DNA from: Rhizopus sp. PT2906
Taxonomy: Eukaryota > Mucoromycota > Mucoromycetes > Mucorales > Rhizopodaceae
Direction: 5' to 3'
Assembly: GCA_025529335.1 (NCBI GenBank)
Contig: JAMYHX010000087.1
Location: 1 to 64,000, forward strand
DNA length: 64,000 nt
Made by a program: the position numbers and the translations under genes. Below the pieces are notes generated by a model, which made no database searches, was not told the origin of the DNA, and saw nothing but the letters and a program-made list of their open reading frames with translations. Every line of letters begins with the position of its first letter. The stretch's first letter is position 1. Of this stretch, positions 1-11,060 are shown piece after piece.

Positions 1-119
1 CATGAATTTTGTTCTCACCATGGGTGTATTTATTTTCGATCACAGGCGAATTTACTTTCCGGAAAGAGTGTATATCTACATGTTCTTTTTGTAGCTCATC
101 TTCAATTTCAGGTTGCGAC

Positions 120-760
120 CCTTCGTTGCTTGCTACTTCAGTATAGGCTGGACCTTTAAAAGGAAAAGTACTGGAGTTTCTTTTTTACGGCATTTACATT
201 TCTCACCTCTCCAAACATCGTATTCAGCACAACGTGTCAGAAAGAACATATGCTTGCAAGCCCTGTTTCGGTATCGAAAGTCTAGGCAACTACAATCCTT
301 TATTGTATTACTTTCAATATGTGCTTCATATGTTTCTTTTGCGTTGTTGAACGACTAAACATTTTACAAGGTGCCCCTTTCCACCTCAAAAATCGTGTCC
401 ATTGCCACATGGACGTTGACCTCTTCAGCTTCAAGCTCCCTTCTTCTTGCTTCCCTTGCTTCAGGTCCCGTTCTTCCAATATTCATTCTGATTCGATCAA
501 TGTTACTCAGAAAGCCTTCTTCAACATCACTGACTAAAATATACACCAGTCTGTTCACTCTTCTATTTCTTATTCTTTGCAAATAACCAGCTTTGAGCTG
601 GTTGTGCCAGCTTTCAACGTAGTTATTTGTTCCTATGTTGGCTGATAGGCTCTTGTCCATTTTATGAATCTATCATTATTCAAATAATTGCTCTTGAAGT
701 AAAACATGAGTGCTGGTTATATGTTGAAGTCCTAAATGAATTGGCTGAGCTTTCTGGTAT
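120..760 (-). mobile_element. decayed MULE-type transposase fragment with SWIM zinc finger
   Basis: C-terminal part of a transposase read on the minus strand. The open stretch 660-364 carries NNYVESWHNQLK followed by an RNRRVNRLVYIL-like segment, which I recognise from MULE transposases of Mucorales. In the same frame, after two stop codons (TAA and TAG just below 364), comes a SWIM zinc finger at about 298-230: C-x-C, then CKHMF. Upstream, at about 735-665, a second frame encodes a related segment ending in FIKWTRAYQP, so at least one frameshift separates it from 660. No catalytic DDE region or terminal repeat is visible, and the N-terminal half is absent. This is a dead relic; the family call is by motif only. 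Confidence 0.7.
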
Positions 761-1664
761 GCCGTGTTTGACCATGTCCAATATTAATCTTTATGTGTGA
801 GATTACACTTGACTTAATTACATGTACATTAATTAGTACACCAGCCTCTTTTGAAAAACCTAATTTCTTTTTGCTATGAGTTCTTCTTCTCACTTTTAAT
901 AAAGGACAAAGCAGAGGCTCATCACTTCTTTGCTTCGATTCTTAAACATATTTGCGAGTACTAACAACAACTATAAAACTACAACCAATACCTCAGCTGG
1001 TGGTGGCACTGTTTTTCTGGGTGCTCTTTAAAGAAGTAAGCAAATCGAGGAACAACTAAAAAGGCATTTCCTGAGCATACCGTTTTCTTGTTTATTCCTT
1101 CATCTACTCTGAAGATGACACTATGGACAATTATTAATCATTTCAAAGACTTTTACAATTTCTCTTTTTATGATTTGAACAAGCACGAAAAAAGAATGAT
1201 CAGTTTTGAATGATGATTGCTGTATTTATAAGTGAATAAACGACCCGCTTCAGCTCAGCTCAGTTTTCCTTACTGTGTGTGTATAATGACATGTGTCTGA
1301 ATGTAACTGTATTTGGCAATCAAAAGGAACAATAAACGGAGCTTGTAAACAGAAAAAACTCATTGGTCGGTCAATCCAGTAGTTCGTTGTACGCATAAAT
1401 GACTGAGTTTACATTTTTAGTTAGAGTAAAGTGATGTAAATCTTACAAAAATGACATATTTTTATAAAAAGAAAAGAGTCTATATGGAGCGAATAAGAAA
1501 CAATGATCGAGTTTTGCTTTTACAAATCGATACCCCCCTGTGCACCATTTGGCGTACATAACATCTTATGCGGTTACACAGTCCCGCATTTCTGAGCTTA
1601 AATAAACGTTTATAAGTACTTTCACTTATTATTTATTTCTTATTTCTTTTACTTTACATATAAA
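761..1664. other. intergenic, upstream of glycerol kinase
   Basis: AT-rich sequence with no open frame I can support. It should hold the glycerol kinase promoter: a TATA-like TTTATAAGTA lies about 50 bases upstream of the start codon, followed by a T-rich leader that runs directly into the ATG. Confidence 0.5.
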
Positions 1665-3393
1665 ATGACAAAAAAGCAATTTGTAGGCGCAATTGATCAA
1701 GGTACTACCTCTACGAGATTCGTTATATTTGATGAAAATGGAAAAATGTTGACTTATCATCAAATGGAATTTGAGCAGCATTATTTACACCCAGGGTAAA
1801 GATAAGAGTTATATAAAGCCTTTCTTTATACTAAATATATCATCAAGATGGGTGGAACATGATCCTTATGATATTCTGGCCTCTGTTGATACTTGTATAG
1901 AGCATGCTATAAGAAAACTTTCCATATTGGGTTATGATGCGTCCTCAATTTCTTGTGTTGGTATTACAAATCAAAGGGAGACAACAGTGGCCTGGGACAG
2001 TGAGACAGGGCAGCCCCTATGTCCTGCTATCGTTTGGAGTGATGGTAGAACAGCAAAAACTGTACAAGAATTAGCCTCACAGAAGAACTTACCAAAGGAA
2101 AGACAGGGAGTGGATGCACTCAGAGAGATCTGTGGTTTGCCAATTACCACGTATTTTTCTGCTGTGAAATTAAGATGGATGCTTGATCATGTGCCTGAAG
2201 TGAAGCAAGCATATGATCAAAATAGATTACAGTTTGGAACAATTGATACCTGGCTTATATATGTAAGTTTCATCTTAATGATACATCAAAAAATTAACCA
2301 TGTGTTGTAGAACTTAACTGGTGGTGTAGAAAATAATGGTGCTCTAGTCACTGATGTGACAAATGCGAGTAGAACTATGTTGATGGATATTAACACACTT
2401 CAATGGAGCGATGAAGCAATCAAGTAAATATAGTTACATATTTATTCACATGCACATATTAATGTATTCTCTCTTGATAGCTTCTTTGGATTTAAAGGAA
2501 TCAGATTAGCAAAAATTGTTCCTTCTTCAAGTATTTATGGCAAGATACACAGTGGTTCATTAAAGGGTGTTCCAATTGCTGGGTGTTTAGGGGACCAACA
2601 AAGTGCACTGGTGGGACAAAAGTGTTTTCATGTTGGTGATGCTAAAAATACCTATGGCACGGGTTGTTTCATGCTCTTCAATACTGGAGCATCTCCTGTT
2701 TTATCAAGAAATGGCTTATTGACCACAGTAGCCTATCAATTTGGCAACGAAAAACCTAGCTATGCGCTTGAAGGATCTGTTGCTGTAGCCGGATCATCTA
2801 TACAATGGCTACGTGACAGTTTAGGCATCATTGATGAAAGTAAAGAGATTAGTTCATTAGCTGAAAGGGTAGAAGATACAGCAGGGGTTTACTTTGTTAC
2901 CGCTTTCACTGGGTTGTTTGCACCTTACTGGCGAGATGATGCTCGTGGTACAATCTGTGGCTTGACCCAATTTACAAAACGAGAGCACATTGCACGTGCA
3001 ACTTTGGAAGCTGTCTGCTACCAGTCGCGAGCGATTCTAGAGGCTATGAACAAGGATTCAAAAACGCCTCTGCGATCACTTAAAGTGGATGGTGGTGTAT
3101 CAAATTCAGATATATGTATGCAAATTCAAGCGGACATATTGAATATCGAAGTCGATCGACCACAGATGAGAGAGACTACTGCTTTGGGTGCAGCAATAGC
3201 AGCAGGAATTGCTACTGGTATCTGGAAGAACATAGATGAAGTACATAGGGTAAATACTGAAGGAAGAACTGTGTTCAAACCAAGGATTTCTGAGGAACAA
3301 AGAAACAAAATGTATACTGGATGGAAAGAAGCAGTGACACGATCCCTTGGCTGGGCTAATGTAGTCAGTGGTATACTTGATGAAGAAGTGTAA
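1665..3393 (+). CDS. GUT1: glycerol kinase (FGGY family)
   Basis: Exons 1665-1795, 1848-2262, 2311-2423, 2481-3393, giving 523 residues. It phosphorylates glycerol with ATP to glycerol-3-phosphate, the entry step of glycerol use. The N-terminus carries the FGGY phosphate-binding motif DQGTTSTRF (from residue 11). The sugar-kinase motif [10 protein letters not shown] lies in exon 2, and [11 protein letters not shown] plus the C-terminal DGGVSNSD and ALGAAIAAG segments lie in exon 4. Length matches fungal glycerol kinases. The start is the first ATG after a T-rich leader and restores the conserved N-terminus. The short introns carry GT donors and TAG or AAG acceptors. An AATAAA follows the stop by about 20 bases. 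The identification is secure. Confidence 0.95.
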
Positions 3394-3412
3394 TAGTTAT
3401 TTAATATATATC

Positions 3413-3418
3413 AATAAA
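3413..3418 (+). terminator. poly(A) signal of glycerol kinase
   Basis: AATAAA hexamer about 20 bases after the glycerol kinase stop codon, on the coding strand. Assigned by position and sequence only. Confidence 0.5.
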
Positions 3419-3519
3419 GAATCATTTTCTATCGATTGTAGAACAGTCACAAGGAAAATGAGAAACACAAAGCGTCATTCATGCGCTTTTCCTTTTTTTG
3501 TTTTTTTCTTTAGAATAAT

Positions 3520-4746
3520 ATGGATTATGAAAAAGTAATAAAGTGGCTTAATGGCCACGAAGAGCAACTCCCTATTACTGCAACGTGTAGTTACGTGAAA
3601 AATATGATGATAGCATCCTTCAAAGATCTTACAAGCGCAGACATCCCATCTGTATTGCAAAGTATACTAAGCAACCCTCGGATTCTATTGACCTATTACC
3701 GAGAGAATGATGCGTTGGCTATTGCAACTCTTGTTTCTGGAACGGCTACAGTCATCCATTATTTATCAGCTGAAATATTCAGGGATTACAGCCAAGTGGG
3801 TAAGTGAATAAAGAACAAAAGACAACGTACTGCTCACACACCAAACAGATCGAGCATGGTCTATTTTGCCTATTCTTTATGCATGGCATTTTACGATCCA
3901 TGACTATCTGACAAAGGAAGTTTTCAACCCCAGACTTGTAGTTGCAAGCATTCTCATCTCCATATGGGGTAGCCGCTTAACTTTTAATTTTGCGAGGTAA
4001 GACAATAATGATAATGCGTATATACATGCACTTACATAACCACAGGAAGGGTGGATATTATCGCGATGGACAGGATTATCGATACTTGTACATTAAAGAA
4101 AAAATTGGTGGTGTTTTGATGGCCATACTTAATCTTACTGCTATCGCGCCCTTCCAAGATATTTTGTTGCTGCTCATCTCTAGTCCCTTATACGTTGTCT
4201 CCAAGGTTTCAAACAAGTCCGTGGCTTTATCAACATTTGACTGGATTATTGTCTCTTTGCATCTTGGCTTTTTGCTTATAGAAGCGGTAGCCGATGAGCA
4301 GCAATATGCATTCCAGACAGCAAAGCATGCGTTATTGAAATACATGCAGCCTTCTCAACTAAAGGACGATTATAAGCATGGGTTCTTATGGCACTCTGGA
4401 TTATTTCAATACAGCCGTCACCCTAATTTCTTTGCAGAAATGTCAATGTGGTGGGTTATTTATTTGTTTTCTGTATCTGCCATACAAGAGGCCACTGGGG
4501 TACTTCATGTTGGAAGCTTCTTTAATTGGACAATCATTGGCCCCGTTCTATTAACGCTCTTATTTCAAGGAAGCACTTCACTTACAGAGGTATGATAATT
4601 CTTTAATTATTGGCATAATGTTAACTATTGATTTTAAATAGAGAATATCAGCTAGTAAATACACAGATTACAAGATATATCAAAAGTGTGTCAACAAGTT
4701 TATTCCATGGTTTCCTTCTGATGAACAGCATTTGAAGCAAGATTAA
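3520..4746 (+). CDS. DUF1295 / steroid 5-alpha-reductase-like membrane protein
   Basis: Exons 3520-3799, 3849-3996, 4046-4589, 4642-4746, giving 358 residues. It has several hydrophobic segments and the typical DUF1295 pattern: GSRLTFNFARKGGYY and DGQDYRY in the middle, then FQYSRHPNFFAEMSMWW near the C-terminus, the signature shared with isoprenylcysteine methyltransferase- and sterol-reductase-like proteins. The exact substrate is unknown; most fungal relatives are uncharacterised integral membrane proteins, presumably of the ER. Both terminal exons join in frame through short introns. The family call is firm; the enzymatic role is not. Confidence 0.88.
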
Positions 4747-4770
4747 GGGGATAGGGTTGATAAATAAAGT

Positions 4771-5592
4771 TTACTCTGCATATTCATCATCAGTATCACT
4801 ATTGACATCTGTTATTATTTCATCTTCGTCTTCTTCTGATGGTTCTCCTCTTGCTTTTAAACTAAAAATTAATAGTTGAATTAAGCAGTAAATGAAAAAA
4901 CCAATATTTCTTACATTGATACAATATCGTCTACGATACGTTCATCTTGTAAGACTTTTTCATCTACTTTACTTTTTACTTGCTTTGCCTCATCTTGGAC
5001 AGCTTGACTATGTCTTTTGCTTTCTGTTTGCTGGTCTCTATTTCTCCTTTTCTTAGTCACTTTGATATTTTCTTTCTCACCAACCTTCTCTTTCTTATTC
5101 CTTTCTATATTCTTTTTTGTATCCACTTTAGCTTTTTTTCGTTTAGGTTCTGGTTCTGGATCATCTTCGAGGCTTATGTAGTTTCCTGATAGCTGCACTG
5201 TGCTTTATAGTATTTAATTTTCCTTTTCCTTTTAAATGATCGCACTTACTTTTTCCCTTTGACGACAAAGGTCACAGTTTCACCTTCCAAACGAGTAAAG
5301 TTTAACAATTGTTGATCTCTCTAACAAAATAAGAATACGTGTTTAAAGGATAAAAAGTGTCTCTTACTGTGCAAGGTATTAAACTGCATAAAAGAATCTT
5401 TTGTTTCTTAGTCTCTACATATAATGAAGTACGTTCAAGGCTCTTGAACGAGCTTAGAGAAGCCTTTTAAATAAGTGGTTAAAGGTTATTTCTATATTCT
5501 TATAAACTAATTACCATCGTCAGTTGAAAGGATCCACCTGATTCTATAGTGATTCTACTTCGAGGGCACACTTTGACCCCTAAACGATACAT
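4771..5592 (-). CDS. nucleoplasmin-like domain protein (histone-chaperone type)
   Basis: Exons on minus: 5592-5515, 5463-5368, 5320-5250, 5202-4915, 4861-4771, giving 207 residues. Residues about 1-110 resemble the nucleoplasmin-like N-terminal domain of FKBP39/Fpr4: a start MYRLGVKV corresponding to FWGLxVKPG, a central LEGETVTFVVKGKN, then TVQLSGNYI corresponding to TVHLTGNYI. After it comes an acidic stretch, several basic clusters (EPKRKKAKVD, KKRRNRD) that could be nuclear signals, and an acidic tail. There is no FKBP domain: the frame ends in DEYAE-stop. I infer a nuclear histone chaperone. All five joins keep frame, and the acceptor at 5202 was chosen because it restores KNTVQLSGNY. 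It converges on the DUF1295 gene with 24 bases between stops. Confidence 0.75.
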
Positions 5593-5782
5593 TTAGTAAT
5601 GAGAATGAATGCAGGGTTTGAGTGATACCATATATTCCTTGGATCTTCATGATCTAATTAATGGATCCCTTTATGAAACAAAAGCTTGACTCTACAGTGG
5701 AGAATAAAAGTTTTTTCTTTTTCTTTTTTTAGAATAAATGTAAAAGGAGTAGAATGCCAGCTCATTCGGTTCTTGAATTTAC

Positions 5783-5805
5783 TTTTTTTTTTTTTTTTTT
5801 TTTTT
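5783..5805 (+). repeat. T23 homopolymer in leader
   Basis: Run of 23 T about 30 bases before the start codon of the SLX4-like gene. If the upstream ATG at 5754 were used, this run would encode polyphenylalanine, which is why I prefer the start at 5835. Confidence 0.8.
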
Positions 5806-5834
5806 CTGCTTTTATTTATTTTGTCCATATTGCT

Positions 5835-6926
5835 ATGGAAAGGGATGCTACGGCTCCTACGGATCGACATTCTCTTAAACGTCCCTTAACGACAGAAGCT
5901 GAATCTTCCAACAAGAAAAAGATACTTTCATTGTCAAAAAAGAAGAGCGAGCAGCAACCGATAGTCATAAAACTTGAGACGTATACATGCCCGATATGTG
6001 AAGTTGACCTGACGGATATCAAGTCGAGCTACCTACGTCAAAAACATGTAGAAAAGTGTATGGACAATCCATCTGATGAAATCATAGACACATTAGACTG
6101 TTTTTTCTGTGGAAAGGCTTTATCGCACATGAATATGGCAAGAAGGCAGATTCATATAAATCATTGTTTAGATAATGTTGAAGAGGAACTAAAGAAAAAG
6201 AAAGATGGTCAGTTATCTTTACTAGAGACATTGACCATTTGTCCTGTCTGTCATGAATCTACTCCATTTGATCGGCGTTGCTTGAAGCAGAAAATTGTTC
6301 ATATCAAACAGTGTCGCAGTCTATTCAATTTATCAATGTCTCAGTTGATTCAAAGGCTTAGATGGATAGGCTGGGGACATACACCCACTGTTAATAATAA
6401 CAATAATAATGCTTCAAACGATATTCAAGTGGTTGATCATAATAACTACAACAAAAATAAAGTAACACATGAGCTTCGTGCTGTAGACTGCTCAACGTTT
6501 GATGATGACGATAACTTTGCAAATAATATAATCGTTAGTAGAATGAACCAATCCCTATGGAAACCACAAAGATCAGACAAATCAGACGACGATCTTCAAA
6601 TGGCACTAGCACTATCTCGCTCACTACATACATCACAAAAACGCAAAGCCGTCAAGGATCTGAATGCTTCCAATATTTGGTCTGCAGAAGAATCCAAGCA
6701 AATGGCCTATGAAAAACTTGACTTGATCTTATTCCCTGATGATCAATCAGAATTAATCCAACAAGAGCGTGAGAGGTCTATTGGATCTATGAGATTATCA
6801 AGCATAAAGACAACGGAAAAGAATGTGCGAAATGTATCATACTGGAAGCTTCCAAGTATTGGCAGCCAAGATAATAATTCTATTTTCGTATCAAATTTTA
6901 TTCACCAGTTACGCATTAAGAAATAA
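5835..6926 (+). CDS. SLX4-like protein with UBZ-type zinc fingers and a UIM-like motif
   Basis: Intronless, 363 residues. Three C2HC zinc-finger-like units follow one another: CPIC...RQKHVEKC, CFFC...RRQIHINHC and CPVC...VHIKQC (residues about 55-160). They resemble ubiquitin-binding UBZ4 fingers of SLX4 (BTBD12), a scaffold of structure-specific endonucleases. Further on, DDDLQMALALSRSL looks like a ubiquitin-interacting motif. An Asn-rich linker lies between. The N-terminus is basic. I do not see a clear C-terminal SLX1-binding domain, so it could be a different ubiquitin-reading repair factor. It is followed after only 31 bases by the start codon of the next gene on the same strand. The gene is solid; the SLX4 assignment is tentative. 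Confidence 0.6.
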   Translation: MERDATAPTDRHSLKRPLTTEAESSNKKKILSLSKKKSEQQPIVIKLETYTCPICEVDLTDIKSSYLRQKHVEKCMDNPSDEIIDTLDCFFCGKALSHMNMARRQIHINHCLDNVEEELKKKKDGQLSLLETLTICPVCHESTPFDRRCLKQKIVHIKQCRSLFNLSMSQLIQRLRWIGWGHTPTVNNNNNNASNDIQVVDHNNYNKNKVTHELRAVDCSTFDDDDNFANNIIVSRMNQSLWKPQRSDKSDDDLQMALALSRSLHTSQKRKAVKDLNASNIWSAEESKQMAYEKLDLILFPDDQSELIQQERERSIGSMRLSSIKTTEKNVRNVSYWKLPSIGSQDNNSIFVSNFIHQLRIKK

Positions 6927-6957
6927 ACATTTTTTCTCTCTTTCTCTCTTATTTATC
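6927..6957 (+). promoter_or_regulatory. 31-base gap between two same-strand genes
   Basis: CT-rich spacer between the TAA of the SLX4-like gene and the ATG of the exoribonuclease gene. It is too short for separate termination and initiation without overlap, so the downstream promoter probably lies inside the upstream coding region or the two share a transcript. Confidence 0.6.
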
Positions 6958-9900
6958 ATGTCAACCGTAGATTATTCAAACAACTGGCGCAGAAAAAGAT
7001 CGGCCAATTACAATAATGAGTCATCAAAGGCCGATGTTTCTTCTAATTGGAGATCTAATAGAGACAACCCTGCCATACCTGATGCAGTGCCAAATTATAC
7101 TAACCGAAAGAATAATAATAATGAGAAAAAACAAATGGAGCCTTCTCATAAACAATTTGACTGGAGCGATTCTGAAGAAATACATCCAAACGAAGGACAT
7201 ACAAAAGTAAGCACAGTAAACGATTGGAATGAGTTTTCAAAGAAGAATGCGCAACAGTCCACGCCAGACAACGATCAATGGAATGACAATTGGACTCTGA
7301 GACCAATACCTGAGAAAACAGCAAAAAAGACATGGCAAATAGAAATCAATTGGGACCCAAATATAAATATAATGAAGAATACATTCTCAAGCGAGACCTG
7401 TGAGTGCGGAAACATTGTTTTTTTGGCAGCTGTTATTCATCATTCTTCCTCTAGACAATCAACCCCGCAGGCATGAGGAGCCAGAATATGTTCATCAAGA
7501 TGATAAAAATAAATTTGATAGACGACGAATGTTTAATCCATACATAAGCCCAAAGGAAGTAGAAGATGGTCTGAACGATGGCACATTATATCAAGGTGAA
7601 ATGAGGTTATCAAGGAATAGACAAGACGCCTATGTAAAATGCGATGATTTGGATGCAGATATATATATTGGTAGATCCAGAGACCGAAATAGAGCACTTC
7701 AGGGTGACCTAGTGGCTGTCCGTATGCTGGATGTAGATGGCATTTGGAAGCTGAGAAAAGTACGTGAGGCTGAAAGAGCTGAAAAGCGAAAGCTGCATAA
7801 TAATAGTACATATGTCGCACAAGATACGGAAGATCAGCCTGATTCAGACATGACAACCCAAAATGAAGATGAAATCGACAATGATGAAGATGAAGAAGAA
7901 CATAAGCCCAAATATGCTGGAGAAGTTGTTGCGATCCTATATAGACCAGAACATACAACATATTCTGGGTAAATTATTGTGTCCTCTTTTTTTTAGGTTT
8001 GATATTGACGCTCATTATCAATAGAACAATTATGCTCACCAAACATAAGGAAAATAACGAAAATAACAACGGAAATGAAGAAAACAACGAACAATGCGAA
8101 GAACAAAAGGAATTACCTCGTGTTGTCTGGTTTAAGCCGACAGACAAGAGAGTGCCACTCATTGCTCTCTTTGGTCGTGAAATTCCAAGTGATATTCGTG
8201 AAAATGAGGAATATTACAAGAGTCATTTATTCGCTGTAAGCTCGCTTTTAGACATCTTATAAACAATACCTTAACTATATTAGGCTGAAATTCGACGGTG
8301 GCAAATTACAGATACTAATCCAGCAGGAAGAATCGTAAAGGAGATCGGTCCGATAGGCTATCTCGCTGCTGAAAAAGTAGCTGTTTTAGCAGACAACAGC
8401 ATCATTGACGCGAATTTTTCTCCTGCTGCGCTTCGTAGCCTACCAGAGCTTCCATGGAGCATACCTATGGTTGAATATAAAAATCGTCTTGACCTTAGGC
8501 GAGAACGCGTATTCACGATTGATCCATCAACTGCAAAAGATCTTGATGATGCATTACACATCAAGCCCATGAAGGACGGCAATTACGAGGTTGGCGTCCA
8601 TATTGCGGATGTCACTTACTTTTTAAAAGAAGGGACGCCTTTAGATAGTGAAGCAAAGGATCGTGGAACAAGTACATACCTAGCAGATAGGGTCATTCCT
8701 ATGCTTCCTAGTGTACTATGTGAGGAACTCTGTAGTTTGAATCCTGGTGTAGAAAGGCAAGCTATTATTATATGTGTCAATTTGTTTTCTATCCACGAGC
8801 CGTTAACATACTTTTCTCAGGCTTGCATTTTCAGTTTTATGGATTATGGACAAAACAGGCAAGATAAAAAAGAAATGGTTTGGAAGGACAATCATAAGGT
8901 AACTGGGCATGTTATTGTTTCTGTATGATAACATCCTATTAGATCCTGTGCCAAACTAGCGTATGAACATGCTCAAACAGTCATTGAAGGTGGCAGACTT
9001 CCTGACAATGTTATTCTATACGGTGATCATACAGCAGAAGACATCGAATTCGATATACGTACGCTATATGAGATGTCTGTACATATGCGTCAAAGAAGAA
9101 AAGACGGTGGATCGCTGTCTTTGCATTCAGTCAAGCTCAGATTTAAACTAGACCCCAATGGTGATCCTGTTTCTTTCTATCGAGAAGAATCCAAGGAAGC
9201 AAATAAACTTGTGGAAGAATTCATGTTATGTGCCAACATATCAGTAGCAAACAAGATCCTGTCTGCTTTTCCTCAAGAAGCATTCCTACGTCGGCATGAG
9301 TTACCCATCGAAAGACGACTTGTAAGAACAACTGATTATTTGCTGATCCTTGCTAATAACTTGGCCTCATAGGACGCATTTCTTAAGCTCACTGATGCGA
9401 TCGGCCTAGACTTTGACGGTAGCACGGCTGACGCCCTCCAAGCATCTTTTAATAAGGTTGATAATCCCGATGTTAAATCCGTTTTGCTTGTGTTGTGTAT
9501 TCGCACGATGCAACGAGCGAAATACTTTTGTTCGGGTTCTTTTGGTAAGGAGAAGTATCTTCATTATGCCTTAAACGAGCCTGTCTACACACATTTTACT
9601 TCTCCTATTCGTCGGTATGCTGACGTAATGGTTCACAGAATGCTGAATGCAGCACTCAATCATAAACGTAAGTGCACGGATATATAACATATAAAATCTA
9701 ACATAAATGACATAGCATGTGGTTACCAAAAGAATCTTGTTCAAAAGATTGCCTTCTCCTGCAACGAGAAGAGAACAAGAGCCAAGAGTGCAGAAGATGC
9801 CGATGTAAAGCTTCATTTGGCCAATTATCTATACAAGTACGAATATGAACATGGTCCAATCTATAAAAAGGCAGTGGTGATTATGACAGGAAAGAGCATG

Positions 9901-10353
9901 TTTGAAGTTTATGTTGAAGAATACGGACTTGAGGCAAAGATATACATGCAAAGTCTGCCTGTGCATAAATTCAGTTTTGACAAGAATACGTTGCAACTGG
10001 TTATATTTTGGAAAAAGGATATTCCAGTGACGATGCATAACGAAGAAAAGGCTTATGCACAAGTAAAAGTACGACAAGACGATTATGGTAGTGATGAAGA
10101 CGAAGGGGAAGACGATGTAGAAGACGATATGGAGAAACTATTACAAGACAATCTGGAAAACTTGAAGATTTCAACGCAAAAAAAAGGAATCAAGAGTACG
10201 TCCGATTTGATCCCACCCGAGATGATTGATGCTTCAGCATGCACGCAAACCATACAGATGTTCTCTTTGATTGATGTTCGTATCCAAGTGAATATAGATG
10301 CATCACCTCCCTTTATTAATGTTTATCCAGTAAATCCATTTGCTGAGAAATAA
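6958..10353 (+). CDS. DIS3L2-type 3'-5' exoribonuclease (RNB family)
   Basis: Exons 6958-7399, 7455-7968, 8025-8235, 8284-8756, 8821-8898, 8943-9321, 9373-9667, 9716-10353, giving 1009 residues. The first 150 residues are Asn/Trp-rich and low-complexity, with no PIN domain, as in DIS3L2 rather than DIS3. Then come cold-shock domains (NPYISPKEVEDGL ... RNRALQGDLVAV; FKPTDKRVPLI) and the RNB domain. All four catalytic aspartates are present in DPSTAKDLDDA (D469, D475, D477, D478), unlike the inactive Ssd1 relatives. HFTSPIRRYADVMVHR and a C-terminal S1-like region follow. It likely degrades cytoplasmic, possibly uridylated, RNA. Intron 8757-8820 begins GC instead of GT; splicing there restores ERLAFSVLW. 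Confidence is high for the family, moderate for DIS3L2 over Ssd1. Confidence 0.9.
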
Positions 10354-11060
10354 AAATAGCCCTGCTTAAAGAAAGCATGTGCTTATAAGTTATCAGTTTG
10401 TGAATGAAGAAAGATATTGAGCAAAGCATAATTGGCTTTAGCTGATTTAACTCTCTATAAATTAGTCTTTATAAAGAGAGGTCAATGAACGGAAGAGGAC
10501 TGCTTAACTACGTGATCCAGATATCTCTCTTTCGATAGAATCTACCAAACTCTCTCTCTCTCTTTTTCCTTCCGGTAGCCATAGAAACTCAACATGTAGA
10601 AAAAAGTAAAAGAGAACAAGAGAAAAAAGAAAGCATTGAAACGACCCCGTCTTTTTGTGAGTCATCATCAACATGTTTAAAAAGGGGGAACTACCAAATT
10701 AAGAATAAAAATATATGACAAACATAATGGGAAAAATTCATATAGTAGAAAGGTTGTTGTCGGAGTAGTCAAATATACAATGACAAATACACTATACCCC
10801 TCTCTTCTTCTTCTACGCCCTTCCTTCTCGTTTGACTTTTTCCTTGGAACAGTTGTATTTACACTATGACAACCATCAAATAATTAATTCAACATTGACT
10901 TGTGTACGTTCAAATTTTGTCAATCCACAGAGTCACATGGCAGAAGCTTCTCATAGGCCGATTTTCACCCCCACATTTTCATGTGAAAGTGTAGAGTATA
11001 AATTTTCCTTCTCTATTTTTCTTTTTTTTTTTTTTCTTCTTTAACAACTAAAGAAAAAAT
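10354..11060. other. intergenic: 3' flank and FOX2 promoter
   Basis: No supported gene. It contains a CT-repeat stretch near 10550, many AT-rich blocks, and the FOX2 promoter at its right end with a TATA box at 10997 and a T-rich leader. Confidence 0.5.
10997..11002 (+). promoter_or_regulatory. TATA box of FOX2
   Basis: TATAAA 58 bases upstream of the FOX2 start codon, followed by a pyrimidine-rich stretch in which transcription plausibly starts. Inferred from position. Confidence 0.5.

Noticed and set aside
5754..5834. Upstream ATG extending the SLX4-like protein by 27 residues
   Set aside because: The extension is encoded by the T23 run and would be polyphenylalanine; the ATG at 5835 after a T-rich leader fits the other genes.
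10832..11044. 70-codon open frame upstream of FOX2
   Set aside because: Lies across the TATA box and pyrimidine-rich leader and ends in a Phe/Leu run; not protein-like.
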